From: Marinomonas polaris DSM 16579
GTDB lineage: Bacteria > Pseudomonadota > Gammaproteobacteria > Pseudomonadales > Marinomonadaceae
Length of the DNA: 64,000 bases
Direction: 5' to 3'
Assembly (NCBI RefSeq): GCF_900129155.1
Contig: NZ_FQVF01000024.1
Span: 1 to 64,000, forward strand
Part shown: positions 43,898 through 54,072 of the stretch, in pieces
Numbering within the stretch: the stretch's first letter is position 1
Layout of the letters: each line of letters opens with the position of its first letter
Position numbers and translations under genes: made by a program
Notes under the pieces: generated by a model
Databases searched by the model: none
Told to the model about the DNA's origin: nothing
What the model saw: only the letters and a program-made list of their open reading frames with translations

Positions 43898-45796
43898 ATG
43901 AAAAAATTTCTAGAAAACAGACTCATCGGCACTAAACTTGGTTTAGGCTTTGGGTCAGTATTAATACTTGCTCTTATTGTTGGAATAGTCGGTATTTCAG
44001 GTGTAAACACTCTACTAAGTAGAGCGGATAAGGTTCGTTTATCGAACGATTTAGACGATACGGTTGTTGAAATGCAAAGAGCCAGAGAACTTTATGTAAC
44101 GTCAGGCTCAGCAAAGGACAAAGATGAGTTACTTCGCCGTACAGAAGTGCTCGCTGACTTTTTAAAGGAAGGTAAAAATTTATACAACGGTTCAGATGTT
44201 AGAGAACTAGTAAAACTAACAGAGCAAAATCTCTTAGAGTATAAAAAAGCACTAACCAATCTTACTGATGCCCGAAAAAACTGGGAAGCAATTGACGATA
44301 ATGCGACTAAGTTACGCCGCAATATATTTAATCAATATGATCAAACAATTCAACAGCTTCGCCAGCAAAATGATATAGAGAACATGAACACTGCATTGGA
44401 TGTTGCAAACAGCTGGTATGCACTGACATCTGAGATAAATGATTATGTTATCAAGAAAGAAAATATACCTACTGAGCTTGTCACCACAAGGTTCCAAGCC
44501 ATTATTAACCAAACAAAAAGCCTACAGCTATCAAACGATCTTCAGGACAAAAAACAAACAATACTGTCTCTTTTAAACGGATACGAAGAACTTGGAAAAA
44601 GCAACCCAACCGTTAATGCTGAACTTATAAGAGCGCAAAAAAATCTGATGGCTTTGTCAGCAGATATGAACGATAAAATTGATTCAATAACACTACTTCA
44701 GGAACAAAAAAGTAAAGAGGATGGCGATCAAGTTTCAACACTCCTAATCACAGTAACCGCCATCGCTATTCTGATGGGTATTTTCTTTGCTATGCTGATC
44801 CGTCATATGATTATAAAACCAATGAATGAGGTTATGACTGCGGTTGAGAAAATCTCTGATGGTGACTTAACTCAGATATTAAACACTGACCGCAAAGACG
44901 AATTAGGTCAACTTTATAACAACATTGGAGTCATGAGCCGGACTCTAAACAAGCTCATTTCTGAAGTGATTACTGGTGTCCTAAACCTGAGCTCAACCAG
45001 TGAGCAATTAGAAGCGATTTCAAAGCAAGGCCAAACCATGATGCAGTCTCAAAAAGACGAGACGGATCAAGTTGCCACAGCGATAAATGAAATGTCATCA
45101 ACGGTATCTGAAGTTGCTCGTAATGCAGAAACTGCGGCAGAAGCAACAACTAAAACCGACAACATAGTAAACCAAGGCAATTTGAAGGTATCAGACACAG
45201 CGAAATCAATCGAATCGTTAGCTAGCGACTTGACTGTAACTAGTAAAGCAATGGAACAACTAAAAATACGCACTGATAATGTCGGCAATGTATTAGAGGT
45301 TATTAAAGCCGTTGCAGAGCAGACCAATTTACTAGCACTAAATGCGGCAATAGAAGCGGCACGAGCTGGTGAAGCAGGACGAGGCTTTGCGGTAGTAGCA
45401 GACGAAGTGCGTGGACTAGCTAGCAGAACTCAAAGTTCAGCTAAAGAGATTGAGGACTTAATTGTCGAACTGCAAAATGGCGCCCAAGAATCCCTGGATA
45501 AAATGCTAAGAAGCCGTGATTTATCTTCGAGAAACGCTGAACAAGCAAAAGAAGTATTGGAACTTTTCGCAAACATTAGCGAACAAGTCGGCTATGTCCA
45601 AGATATGAACAATCAAATAGCTACCGCAGCGGAAGAGCAATCTCAAGTGTCTGATGAGATCAATCGCAGTGTTGAAAATGTCCGTCAGTTAGCAGATCGA
45701 ACTACTGAAGGCTCTATCGAATCTGTTGCTGCCGTTAGCAACTTGAGAGCATTAAGTCATCAACTTAAATCACTAACAGATCGCTTTAAAATCTAA
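43898..45796 (+). CDS. Methyl-accepting chemotaxis protein (HBM-type sensor)
   Basis: A 632-residue chemoreceptor. The first membrane helix is at about 15-37, a large all-helical periplasmic domain at ~40-280 (of the helical bimodular type seen in McpS, by size and helix content), the second membrane helix at ~283-303, HAMP ~304-356, then a signalling domain with the hairpin tip [20 protein letters not shown] and [15 protein letters not shown]. It lacks a C-terminal CheR-binding pentapeptide. The ligand is unknown; McpS-type HBM receptors sense organic acids, and a dicarboxylate-type symporter gene lies next to it. Confidence 0.9.
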   Translation: MKKFLENRLIGTKLGLGFGSVLILALIVGIVGISGVNTLLSRADKVRLSNDLDDTVVEMQRARELYVTSGSAKDKDELLRRTEVLADFLKEGKNLYNGSDVRELVKLTEQNLLEYKKALTNLTDARKNWEAIDDNATKLRRNIFNQYDQTIQQLRQQNDIENMNTALDVANSWYALTSEINDYVIKKENIPTELVTTRFQAIINQTKSLQLSNDLQDKKQTILSLLNGYEELGKSNPTVNAELIRAQKNLMALSADMNDKIDSITLLQEQKSKEDGDQVSTLLITVTAIAILMGIFFAMLIRHMIIKPMNEVMTAVEKISDGDLTQILNTDRKDELGQLYNNIGVMSRTLNKLISEVITGVLNLSSTSEQLEAISKQGQTMMQSQKDETDQVATAINEMSSTVSEVARNAETAAEATTKTDNIVNQGNLKVSDTAKSIESLASDLTVTSKAMEQLKIRTDNVGNVLEVIKAVAEQTNLLALNAAIEAARAGEAGRGFAVVADEVRGLASRTQSSAKEIEDLIVELQNGAQESLDKMLRSRDLSSRNAEQAKEVLELFANISEQVGYVQDMNNQIATAAEEQSQVSDEINRSVENVRQLADRTTEGSIESVAAVSNLRALSHQLKSLTDRFKI

Positions 45797-45833
45797 TCAC
45801 CATCCAGTCAATTCTGGAGGAAAAACGATCACC

Positions 45834-45873
45834 AACAGTCACCTAATTCATTCCGAATAGGTGACTGTTTTTA
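45834..45873. terminator. Terminator after the chemoreceptor
   Basis: AACAGTCACCTA (45834-45845) and TAGGTGACTGTT (45858-45869), followed by TTTTATTTG. It ends the chemoreceptor gene and may also serve the convergent symporter gene. Confidence 0.8.
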
Positions 45874-45886
45874 TTTGAAGCTTTCA

Positions 45887-47353
45887 TTACCAGTAACCCA
45901 ATACCTTCCACCATAAGCCGCCGACAACACCCCATACGGCTAAATTAACGACACTCATAATAAAGCCCATGATCCACCAATCTTCCATGGATACATAACC
46001 AGACCCAAAGATAATCGGCGATGTGCCTGTCGCGTAATGAGTCAATGACATCATCAAGGAAGACGCGCCAGCCAGTAACAGACCAAGATACAAAGGTGGT
46101 GCACCTAACGCCAAACCTGCGGCATAAAAAGCCGCAAACATGGCGGTAATATGCGCGGTCGTACTTGCAAAGAAATAATGCACATAAAAATAAATTGCGA
46201 CTAAGATGACGACAGAAATAGCCCAATCAAATCCGAAGTGTTCAATATTACTTTCAACAACAGTCGAAAACCATTGCACCAAACCAAGCTTATTCAAAAA
46301 AGTGGCCATCATCACCAAGGCGGAGAACCATACAACCGTATCCCAAGCGGATTTTTCTTTGAGCACGTCATCCCAGCTCAAAACACCTGTTACTAATAAA
46401 ACAGACAAGCCTAAAAATGCTACCGCCGTTGTATTCACCGCATAGTCTGCACCGAACAACATCGCAGGAATACCAGCCCAAAGAATAAGTAAAAGAGCAA
46501 ACACCGCCACCATGACTTTTTCTCCATAAGACATAGGCCCCATTTCGGCGAGTCGAGATTTTGCGTAAGTTTTTGCATCTGGTGTACTTTTAATCTCGGG
46601 AGGATAAATGGCATAAACAACCAAAGGCACAAGTGCAATACACACCAAGCCTGGCAAAAGTGCCGCTAGCGCCCATGTTCCCCAAGTAATGCTAATATTA
46701 GCGCCAGTGGCGTCAGAGATTAATTTAACAATTAGGGGATTGGGTGCGGTTGCTGTAATGAACATAGCCGAGGTAATGGGGTTAATATGGTAATTAACCA
46801 AAGCAAGATAATGACCAATCTTACGAGAGGTTCCCTCCTCTGGCGAAGAGCCAAAACTAGTAGCAATGGATTTCATAATTGGATGAATTATACCACCACC
46901 CCGTGCGGTATTACTCGGTGTTACCGGTGCGATAACCAATTCTGAAATAGCCAAAGCGTAGCCAATACCAATGGTCTTTTTACCAAACAAAGAAATAAAG
47001 TAGTAACCAATACGGTTTCCAAGCCCTGTTTTTGCTAAGCCTCGTGAAATAACAATCGCTATACCGATCAACCAAATTAGAGAATTCGAAAAGCCACTCA
47101 ATGCGTCTTTAATCGCGCCAGCAGGCGTATCACTAGTAACACCAGTTAGCGCCACTAGAGTAATCGCCAAAATCGCGAGAGCCCCAATTGGCATCGCCTT
47201 CCCTATAATGGCAACCACAGTACCAACAAATAAAGCTAGCAAATGCCAAGCATTAGCAGATACACCATCGGGCACAGGCGCAATAAACCAGATTAACAGC
47301 GTGATAAAAACAGAAATGAGTCCCGGAATGATCCGAATATCTGGGGTTTTCAT
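45887..47353 (-). CDS. DASS-family anion:Na+ symporter/antiporter
   Basis: A 488-residue divalent anion transporter with about 12-14 membrane segments. SNTARGGGIIHPI and TSPIIFGSGYVS are the two SNT-type motifs of the family, and length and ends match TtdT/CitT-like dicarboxylate or 2-oxoglutarate/malate carriers. ATG 47353 has AAGGA 7 nt upstream and is chosen over the ATG 54 nt earlier. It is convergent with the chemoreceptor; a link between sensing and uptake of organic acids is inferred. Confidence 0.88.
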   Translation of the reverse strand: MKTPDIRIIPGLISVFITLLIWFIAPVPDGVSANAWHLLALFVGTVVAIIGKAMPIGALAILAITLVALTGVTSDTPAGAIKDALSGFSNSLIWLIGIAIVISRGLAKTGLGNRIGYYFISLFGKKTIGIGYALAISELVIAPVTPSNTARGGGIIHPIMKSIATSFGSSPEEGTSRKIGHYLALVNYHINPITSAMFITATAPNPLIVKLISDATGANISITWGTWALAALLPGLVCIALVPLVVYAIYPPEIKSTPDAKTYAKSRLAEMGPMSYGEKVMVAVFALLLILWAGIPAMLFGADYAVNTTAVAFLGLSVLLVTGVLSWDDVLKEKSAWDTVVWFSALVMMATFLNKLGLVQWFSTVVESNIEHFGFDWAISVVILVAIYFYVHYFFASTTAHITAMFAAFYAAGLALGAPPLYLGLLLAGASSLMMSLTHYATGTSPIIFGSGYVSMEDWWIMGFIMSVVNLAVWGVVGGLWWKVLGYW

Positions 47354-47484
47354 GAAAAATCCTTTCATCTTAGAAAAAAGTTTCCCTATTGAAGACAAGG
47401 GAATCATTCCTCTATGTTAAAGCATTCAGTACTAAAAAAAGGTGATACACATCACAGAAGCAAGATTCACTAACAGTAAGGTAA

Positions 47485-47514
47485 AAAAAAGACCTGCATC
47501 AGCAAGTCTTTTTT
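47485..47514 (-). terminator. Terminator of rluC
   Basis: AAAAAAGAC (47485-47493) and GTCTTTTTT (47506-47514) with an inner GC/GC pair. It lies on the minus strand after rluC, followed by a T-run, and is usable in both directions. Confidence 0.75.
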
Positions 47515-47547
47515 AGATTAATAATTGAAATCAATAATGAAAAAAGA

Positions 47548-48519
47548 TTAGGAAAAAATTCCTGTTAAGTTTTCATTCATCAAGGTTTGCCATTCTTTAT
47601 CGAGTGGGGCTTCAAACAACATACGTTCGCCGTTCAACATTATATCCAGGCGAGTCGCATGCAAACACAAGCGTTTAAAACCAAGGGCCTTTGTTTCTTT
47701 TAAAGACTCTGCTGGAGAATATTTTTCATCGCCAACAATCGGATAGCCAGCATATTGAGTATGAACCCGAATTTGGTGTGTGCGCCCTGTTACCGGCTCA
47801 CACTCAACCAAACTATAGCCTTCAAACTGTCGAACTAACTTAAACCGAGTCAAACTCTCTTTTCCGTCAGTGTGTACTCTTACAACGCGCTCGCCAGATT
47901 GCAGTTCATTTTTTAATAAAGGGGCGTTAACTTGCAATTTTCTTTTAGGCCAGCTGCCATAAACCAATGCAAGGTAAGTTTTTTGCACGCCTTCTTTTTC
48001 GCGTAATGCTGTATGTAATTCTTTGAGGACTGCGCGCTTCTTAGCGACCATGATCAGACCAGAAGTATCACGATCAAGTCGATGAACAAGCTCAATAAAC
48101 TTCTCTAGCGGTCGCATTTGGCGAATAACTTCAACCAGACCGAAACTCAAACCACTGCCACCATGAACAGCTAAGCCAGAAGGTTTATTAATGACGATCA
48201 AGCCTTTGTCTTCATAGACAATGCGTGATTCTATCTCGCTTTTAAGGCGATCTGACAAGACAGGCTTGTCGGATTCTGGCGCAATAACAATTGGCGCAAT
48301 ACGTACAACATCTTCATTTTGAAGGCGATAGTCAGGCTTGGTCCGCTTCTTATTGACGCGTATTTCCCCTTTCCTAAGTAAGTTGTAAATCTTGCCTTTC
48401 GGAACACCCTTTAAAAAGGTAACCAAAAAATTATCGATTCGCTGACCCGTATTATTGTCGTCAATTGTGACGTAACGAACCGCGGGACGCTCTGCTGATT
48501 TTAGTTCTGAGTCCGACAT
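47548..48519 (-). CDS. rluC: 23S rRNA pseudouridine synthase RluC
   Basis: A 323-residue RluA-family enzyme making pseudouridines 955, 2504 and 2580 in 23S rRNA. An N-terminal S4 RNA-binding domain (TGQRIDNFLVTFLKGVPKGK, IRVNKKRTKPDYRLQ) is followed by the catalytic domain with the nucleophile Asp in VHRLDRDTSGLIMVAK. GRTHQIRVHTQYAGYPIVGD is the family end motif. It is divergent from rne, the same neighbourhood as in E. coli. Confidence 0.95.
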   Translation of the reverse strand: MSDSELKSAERPAVRYVTIDDNNTGQRIDNFLVTFLKGVPKGKIYNLLRKGEIRVNKKRTKPDYRLQNEDVVRIAPIVIAPESDKPVLSDRLKSEIESRIVYEDKGLIVINKPSGLAVHGGSGLSFGLVEVIRQMRPLEKFIELVHRLDRDTSGLIMVAKKRAVLKELHTALREKEGVQKTYLALVYGSWPKRKLQVNAPLLKNELQSGERVVRVHTDGKESLTRFKLVRQFEGYSLVECEPVTGRTHQIRVHTQYAGYPIVGDEKYSPAESLKETKALGFKRLCLHATRLDIMLNGERMLFEAPLDKEWQTLMNENLTGIFS

Positions 48520-48992
48520 AAGCTAAGATTGGTTTCCTTTATAATTGAAGCACTTAGTTTTTACTGTTATATTCACATTCGCAAAGGGTAAGAGGCAACA
48601 AAACACCTCGAAGATAAGATGCAAGAATTGAATGACAATTGCCGAAGCGACACTTTGGCCCCCTATCTTACCTCTGTAACAGTTAATCTTAAATAATAAA
48701 CCGCATGATTCGGAAAAATCCGCTTCAGTGGAAGGAACTCTCATTAAAATTGCTAGGCCGCGCGTTCGCGTTGTTTCGTAAAAGCAAAGAAACGAGACCG
48801 GTTAAAGAGACTATTTAGTATTGATCACGGCAGCGACCGCATAAAAGCGTTTAAAATAAAATAAACGAATCGCGTACTCCTCTCGCCAGAGAACACTGAA
48901 TGACTTGCTCTAATTCTGAGTCAGATTTATTAATGGTTACCCTATCACTGTTGTGACTCTTTCGTAATCAGCTAACAGAGTTCACACATATA
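48520..48992 (+). other. Intergenic region and long rne leader
   Basis: A 473-bp gap without a believable gene. A long 5' untranslated region before rne is conserved in gammaproteobacteria, where it mediates RNase E autoregulation through hairpins. Here GAGTCA (48919-48924) pairs with TGACTC (48955-48960) about 33 bp before the ATG, and GTTTC/GAAAC forms a smaller hairpin near 48772-48794. A minus-strand 73-codon frame (48523-48744) has no clear start site or homology and is not called. Confidence 0.5.
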
Positions 48993-51900
48993 ATGATTAG
49001 AATGCTTATTAATGCAACTCAACAAGAAGAGTTGCGCGTCGCCCTAGTAGACGGACAACGTCTATATGATCTAGACATCGAATCCGGTTCACGCGAACAA
49101 AAGAAGTCAAATATATATAAAGGCCGCATCACTCGCATTGAGCCGAGTCTAGAAGCTGCTTTTGTTGACTTCGGCGCAGATCGCCATGGTTTCTTACCTT
49201 TAAAAGAAATTTCCAAGACCTACTTTTCCAAAAAATCGAACCATGAAGGCCGAATTAACATCAAAGATGTGTTAAGCGAAGGTCAAGAAGTGATTGTTCA
49301 AGTGGATAAAGAAGAACGCGGCAATAAAGGTGCTGCTTTAACCACTTTCGTTAGCTTAGCAGGTCGTTATTTGGTTTTGATGCCAAACAATCCTCGCGCT
49401 GGTGGCATATCTCGTCGTATCGACGGTGATGACAGATCACACCTTAAAGAAGCTATGTCAGGTTTGAACACGCCAGAAAATGGTGGCCTTATTGTTCGTA
49501 CTGCTGGCGTTGGTCGCTCAACTGAAGAATTGCAGTGGGATTTGGATTACCTTGATACTCTATGGTCTTCCATTACTAAAGCCGCATCTGAAAAACCTGC
49601 TCCTTTCTTAATCTATCAAGAAAGCAACATCGTTATCCGCGCCATTCGCGATTACTTACGTGAAGACATTGGCGAAGTACTGATTGATGAGAAAAGCGCC
49701 TACCAAGACGCGATCAACTTCGTCATGCAAGTAATGCCGCACTTTAAGTCGCGCATTAAAATGTATACCGACTCAACTCCTCTGTTTAACCGCTTCCAGA
49801 TCGAAACTCAGATCGAAACGGCTTTCCAGCGTGAAGTCCGCCTACCTTCTGGTGGCTCTATTGTTATCGATCCGACAGAAGCCTTAGTTTCTATCGACAT
49901 TAACTCGGCTCGCGCTACAAAAGGCGGAGACATAGAAGAAACAGCATTACAAACCAACTTAGAAGCCGCAGACGAAATTGCTCGCCAATTACGCCTTCGT
50001 GACATTGGCGGCTTGGTTGTTATCGACTTCATCGATATGACACCAGTACGCAACCAGAAAGAAGTTGAAACCCGCATGAAGAACGCTCTAGAGGCGGATC
50101 GTGCTCGCGTTCAACTTGGTCGCATTTCTCGCTTCGGTTTGCTGGAAATGTCACGTCAGCGCCTACGCCCTTCCCTTGGTGAAACAAGTGGTATCGTTTG
50201 TCCTCGCTGTAATGGCCAAGGATTCATCCGTGACGTGGAATCTCTAGCGCTTTCTGTACTTCGCCTAATCGAAGAAGAATGCTCTAAAGAGCGCACAGCT
50301 CAAATTCGTGCCGTTTTACCAGTATCTGTTGCAACTTTCTTATTAAACGAGAAACGCACTAACATTGCTAAAATTGAAAAACGTAACAATGTTCATATTA
50401 TTCTTGTACCAAATCCTCATATGGAAACGCCACACTTTGAAGTAGAGCGTATTCGTGATGACAGTACAGTTGTTATGCAAAATGAGAACAGCTACACATT
50501 GGTAGAGACACCAGAGCAGCCGCCATATGAGCCTCGCAAAGCAAATGAAAATGTTCGCCCACAAGCGGCCGTAACCAGCATTGCACCTAAAGCACCAGCT
50601 CCTGAGCACACGGCACCAGCACAAGCAGCAGCCGTCGCGCCAAAGGCAATCAAAAATGCGCAAAACAAGCCAAGTTTGTTTAAACGCTTCATGACGGCAT
50701 TGTTTGGCGAAACTCAAAGCAAGCCAAAACAAAAAACCGTTAGCAAAACGCCTCCTGTAGCGCCTTCACAAAATGATCGTGATACGTCAAGCAAGCCTAA
50801 CGGCAATCGTGTAAACCGAAACAAACGCAATGTTAAGCATCAAAATGCGGACCGTGATGACAACAATGCAGCTGAAAAAAATCGCTCTACTCGTCAATCT
50901 CGCCGAGAACAAGCCGAAGCTAGCACTAAGGGAAGTAATAACAACCGTCGCAACAACCGTGGCAATAAACAAGAAACTCAAGAACCAAGAGTTGAGAAGC
51001 AAGAAGCTGCTGTAAAAGCAACTCCGCGCCAACCACAGAAAGAAGTTCCTGAAGTTAAAGAACGCAAACGCGATCGCAATGATAATCGTCGTCGCAACGG
51101 CAAACTAAAAGACGAAGCTCTAGAAGCTACTAAACTACAAGAGCAAGAAGATGCTGCTTTGGTAGAAGCTGCTCAAAATGCTGAAGTGGAAAACAACGAA
51201 AACGGTGATGAACCTCAACGCCGTTCACGTCGATCACGTCGTTCACGTCGCCCACAAAAAGAAGAAAACAACGTACAGCAAGAAAATGTTGAATCTGAAA
51301 ACGATGAAGCACAATCTACTGAAGTTACTGCGTCGCAAACAGAAGAAGCATCAATCACTTCAGACGTTAAGCATGCAAAAACTGAAGTCGAAGCAAAATC
51401 AGCAGACACAACATCAGAATCTTCTACAAAAAAGCAGTTGGAGCCTTTGAAGCTGTTGAAGCTGTTGAAGCTGAGAAAGTAGAATCTACTGATGCCGAGC
51501 AAGCAACAGAAGAAACTAAAGAAAAATCTCCTGAAGCTAAACCTGCAAAACCTAAGATGTCAGTAAAAGCTCAAATGCGTAAAATTGAGCAAGAGACACC
51601 GGAAGTTGAAACAATTACAACAGAAGAAACCAAAGCAGAACAAGCTGAAGCGGAACCAAAAACAGCAACTTCTACAACAGAGATTCAAGTAGCAACCTCG
51701 ACTGAAGAACTAGTGGAAGAAGCAAGTGTAACGGAAGAGATAAAAACCGAAGCACCAGAAAAACCAGCAACAGTAGAAGCCGAGACTGCAGCAATAGAGC
51801 TTACACAAGAAGCTACTGAAGCTACGACTGATCCAGTCACCTCAGAAACTGCAGCCGTGAATACCTCCGAAACCAAAGTGGAAGAAGAGAAAGTACAAAA

Positions 51901-52165
51901 CACTGCAGGTAGCTCAACTCGAACTCCTCGCCGTGGACGTGGCAAACCAGCCACTAAACAAGCAAACACAGAAGCCAAAGCACCGGTAGAATTACCAGCC
52001 GCTATTTTGGCTCAGCAAGAGAAGCTTCGTTTAGAGCAAGAAGAAAAACGCAATGCTGCGACTTCACGTCGACGTGCATCAGCAGGTCGTGTGAAAAACG
52101 ACCCTAGGATTGCTCGAGAAGAAGAAAAAGGCTCTGAATCAATTTCAGAAGCCAATGTAGAATAA
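48993..52165 (+). CDS. rne: Ribonuclease E (frame interrupted at an A6 run)
   Basis: Essential endoribonuclease and degradosome scaffold. It starts [20 protein letters not shown], then an S1 domain, 5'-sensor/DNase I-like domain with [15 protein letters not shown], and the zinc-link CPRCNGQG. The long charged C-terminal tail is rich in Arg/Glu repeats. The zero frame ends at 51482 (829 codons), while the natural tail ([15 protein letters not shown] to [16 protein letters not shown]) continues in the -1 frame to 52165. The join falls at the heptamer A AAA AAG (51428-51434). If it is read through by -1 slippage or if one A is missing, the product is about 1057 aa, the family size. Confidence 0.88.
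51428..51434 (+). other. A AAA AAG heptamer at the rne frame break
   Basis: In the zero frame the codons are ACA AAA AAG CAG, so the run reads as A AAA AAG, the classical -1 slippery heptamer (as in dnaX). A -1 slip continues with GCA GTT GGA. It could also be an A7-to-A6 deletion or sequencing error. Confidence 0.5.
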
Positions 52166-52193
52166 AACCTACAGCTTCTCTCTAGGAAATAAC

Positions 52194-52221
52194 AAAGAGC
52201 CCGCATTATGCGGGCTCTTTT
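52194..52221 (+). terminator. Terminator after rne
   Basis: AAAGAGCCCGC (52194-52204) and GCGGGCTCTTT (52210-52220) with a 5-nt loop and a T-run. An upstream in-frame start for the next gene would fall inside this stem, so that gene starts further on. Confidence 0.9.
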
Positions 52222-52291
52222 GCAAAAAGAGCACTATGGATTATTTCAACGGATTGATTTGAACATAAATAACGGACAGGTAAAAAAAACA

Positions 52292-53944
52292 ATGATCATT
52301 GATTTTTCTCGCTTTAAAGATTGGACTCTTGTGGGCGATTTATTCGGCGGCGCAACAACCGCTATTGTATCGCTACCTCTCGCATTAGCGTTTGGCGTTG
52401 CGTCAGGAGCCGGTGCAGAAGCAGGACTCTGGGGCGCTATACTCGTCGGCCTATTTGCTGCGATTTTTGGTGGGTCTACCAGCCTAATCTCAGAGCCAAC
52501 TGGACCAATGACCGTCATCATGACTGCGGTATTGACCAGTATGATGGCTAGCAGTCCAGAAGGCGGTGTAGCGATGGCTTTTACCGTAGTTATGATCGCC
52601 GGCTTATTCCAAATCACATTAGGTTATCTGAAGTTAGGTAAATACATAACACTCATGCCATATAGCGTAATCTCAGGATTCATGTCTGGCATCGGCATTA
52701 TCTTAATCATCTTACAAATTGCCCCTTTCTTAGGACACGCATCGCCATCTGGCGGCGTAATGGGAACCTTGACTGCATTACCAACCCTTATTGTTAACTT
52801 GAAGTTTTCCGAATTATTTCTAGGCCTATTAACATTAGGCGTATTATTTTATCTTCCTAAGCACTGGCGTCGCTACATCCCTCCCCAGCTTGTCGCTTTA
52901 GTCGCAATAACTCTTGTTTCTGTTGTGCTATTTAGTGACTCGGATGTACGTCGTATCGGTGTTATTCCATCTGGCTTACCATCTATCCACTGGCCTCATT
53001 TTGAACGTTCAGTATTTATTGAAATGATCATCAATGGATTGGTGCTTGGCACTTTAGGTTGTATTGATACTCTGTTAACAGCCGTCATTGCTGATAGCCT
53101 AACCCGCAAAGAGCACGATTCGAATCGAGAGCTTATCGGTCAAGGCACAGCCAACTTCTTCTCGGGCCTGCTTGGCGGCCTTCCTGGCGCTGGTGCCACT
53201 ATGGGAACCGTGGTGAACATACAGTCCGGCGGCAAATCACCACTTGCAGGCATCACAAGAGCCTTAATTCTTTTACTGGTTGTACTTGGAGCATCAGAGC
53301 TAATCAGCCCGATCCCAATGGCCGTGCTTGCTGGCATAGCCTTATATGTAGGGATTAATATTCTCGATTGGAGCTTCTTGAAGCGCGCACACAAAGTTGC
53401 CCTCTCGCCAACCATAATCATGTATGGCGTAATGGCACTAACCGTGTTTGTTGACCTTATGGTCGCGGTAGGAATCGGCGTCTTTATAGCCAACATAATG
53501 ACAATAGAAAAACTCAGCCGACTACAATCAGGAAATGTAAAAGCAATCAGTGATGCTGATGATGACATCCCACTATCTGAGGAAGAAAAATCATTACTAG
53601 ATCAAGCAGACGGAAAAGTATTACTTTTCTATTTGTCCGGACCAATGATTTTTGGCGCAAGTAAGGCCATCGCAAAACACCACAATCGGATACATAACTA
53701 TAAGGCTGTAGTATTAGATCTGAGCGCAGTCCCTATGATGGACCTAACTATTGGTCTTGCATTAGAAAACGCCATCAAAGACGCTATAGAAGCAGATTGT
53801 GCCGTTTATATATTTAGTCCCAACGGACAAACCACAGAACGACTTGAAAAATTGGGTGTATTAAACCGATTGCCACACAATGCGTTCTGCGACTCACGAA
53901 AATCTGCCTTGATGCAGGCTGTTAACAACCTACCCAGTACATAA
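52292..53944 (+). CDS. SulP transporter, BicA-like bicarbonate type
   Basis: A 550-residue SulP protein with about 10-14 membrane segments and a C-terminal STAS domain (VLLFYLSGPMIFGASKAIA, VVLDLSAVPMMDLT). The sequence follows cyanobacterial BicA closely: LPLALAFGVASGAGAEAGLWG, ISEPTGPMTVIMTAV, LGCIDTLLTAVIADSLTRKEH, GGLPGAGATMGTVVNIQSGG. So Na+-dependent bicarbonate uptake is the best guess; sulfate or another anion is possible. ATG 52292 is chosen since the earlier ATG (52208) lies in the rne terminator. It stands alone between terminators. Confidence 0.85.
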   Translation: MIIDFSRFKDWTLVGDLFGGATTAIVSLPLALAFGVASGAGAEAGLWGAILVGLFAAIFGGSTSLISEPTGPMTVIMTAVLTSMMASSPEGGVAMAFTVVMIAGLFQITLGYLKLGKYITLMPYSVISGFMSGIGIILIILQIAPFLGHASPSGGVMGTLTALPTLIVNLKFSELFLGLLTLGVLFYLPKHWRRYIPPQLVALVAITLVSVVLFSDSDVRRIGVIPSGLPSIHWPHFERSVFIEMIINGLVLGTLGCIDTLLTAVIADSLTRKEHDSNRELIGQGTANFFSGLLGGLPGAGATMGTVVNIQSGGKSPLAGITRALILLLVVLGASELISPIPMAVLAGIALYVGINILDWSFLKRAHKVALSPTIIMYGVMALTVFVDLMVAVGIGVFIANIMTIEKLSRLQSGNVKAISDADDDIPLSEEEKSLLDQADGKVLLFYLSGPMIFGASKAIAKHHNRIHNYKAVVLDLSAVPMMDLTIGLALENAIKDAIEADCAVYIFSPNGQTTERLEKLGVLNRLPHNAFCDSRKSALMQAVNNLPST

Positions 53945-54015
53945 GAAAATTACTTAGTGAACCAAAAATACTAAACCGAAAAAAAAACACTAAAATCAAA
54001 AAGTTATAGACCAAA

Positions 54016-54042
54016 AAAAAGCCGCTTTGTAAGCGGCTTTTT
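54016..54042. terminator. Terminator between the SulP gene and aceF
   Basis: AAAAAGCCGCTT / AAGCGGCTTTTT around a TGT loop. T-runs on both strands fit its place between convergent genes. Confidence 0.9.
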
Positions 54043-54072
54043 ATTTATTTAGCTATTCACCAAAGTGGCTCA

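Noticed and set aside
48523-48744. Small minus-strand gene between rluC and rne
   Set aside because: No clear start site, no homology, and it covers the rne leader and the rluC promoter region.
49808-50077. Antisense frames within rne and gcvP
   Set aside because: They follow the codon structure of the real genes and lack ribosome binding sites.
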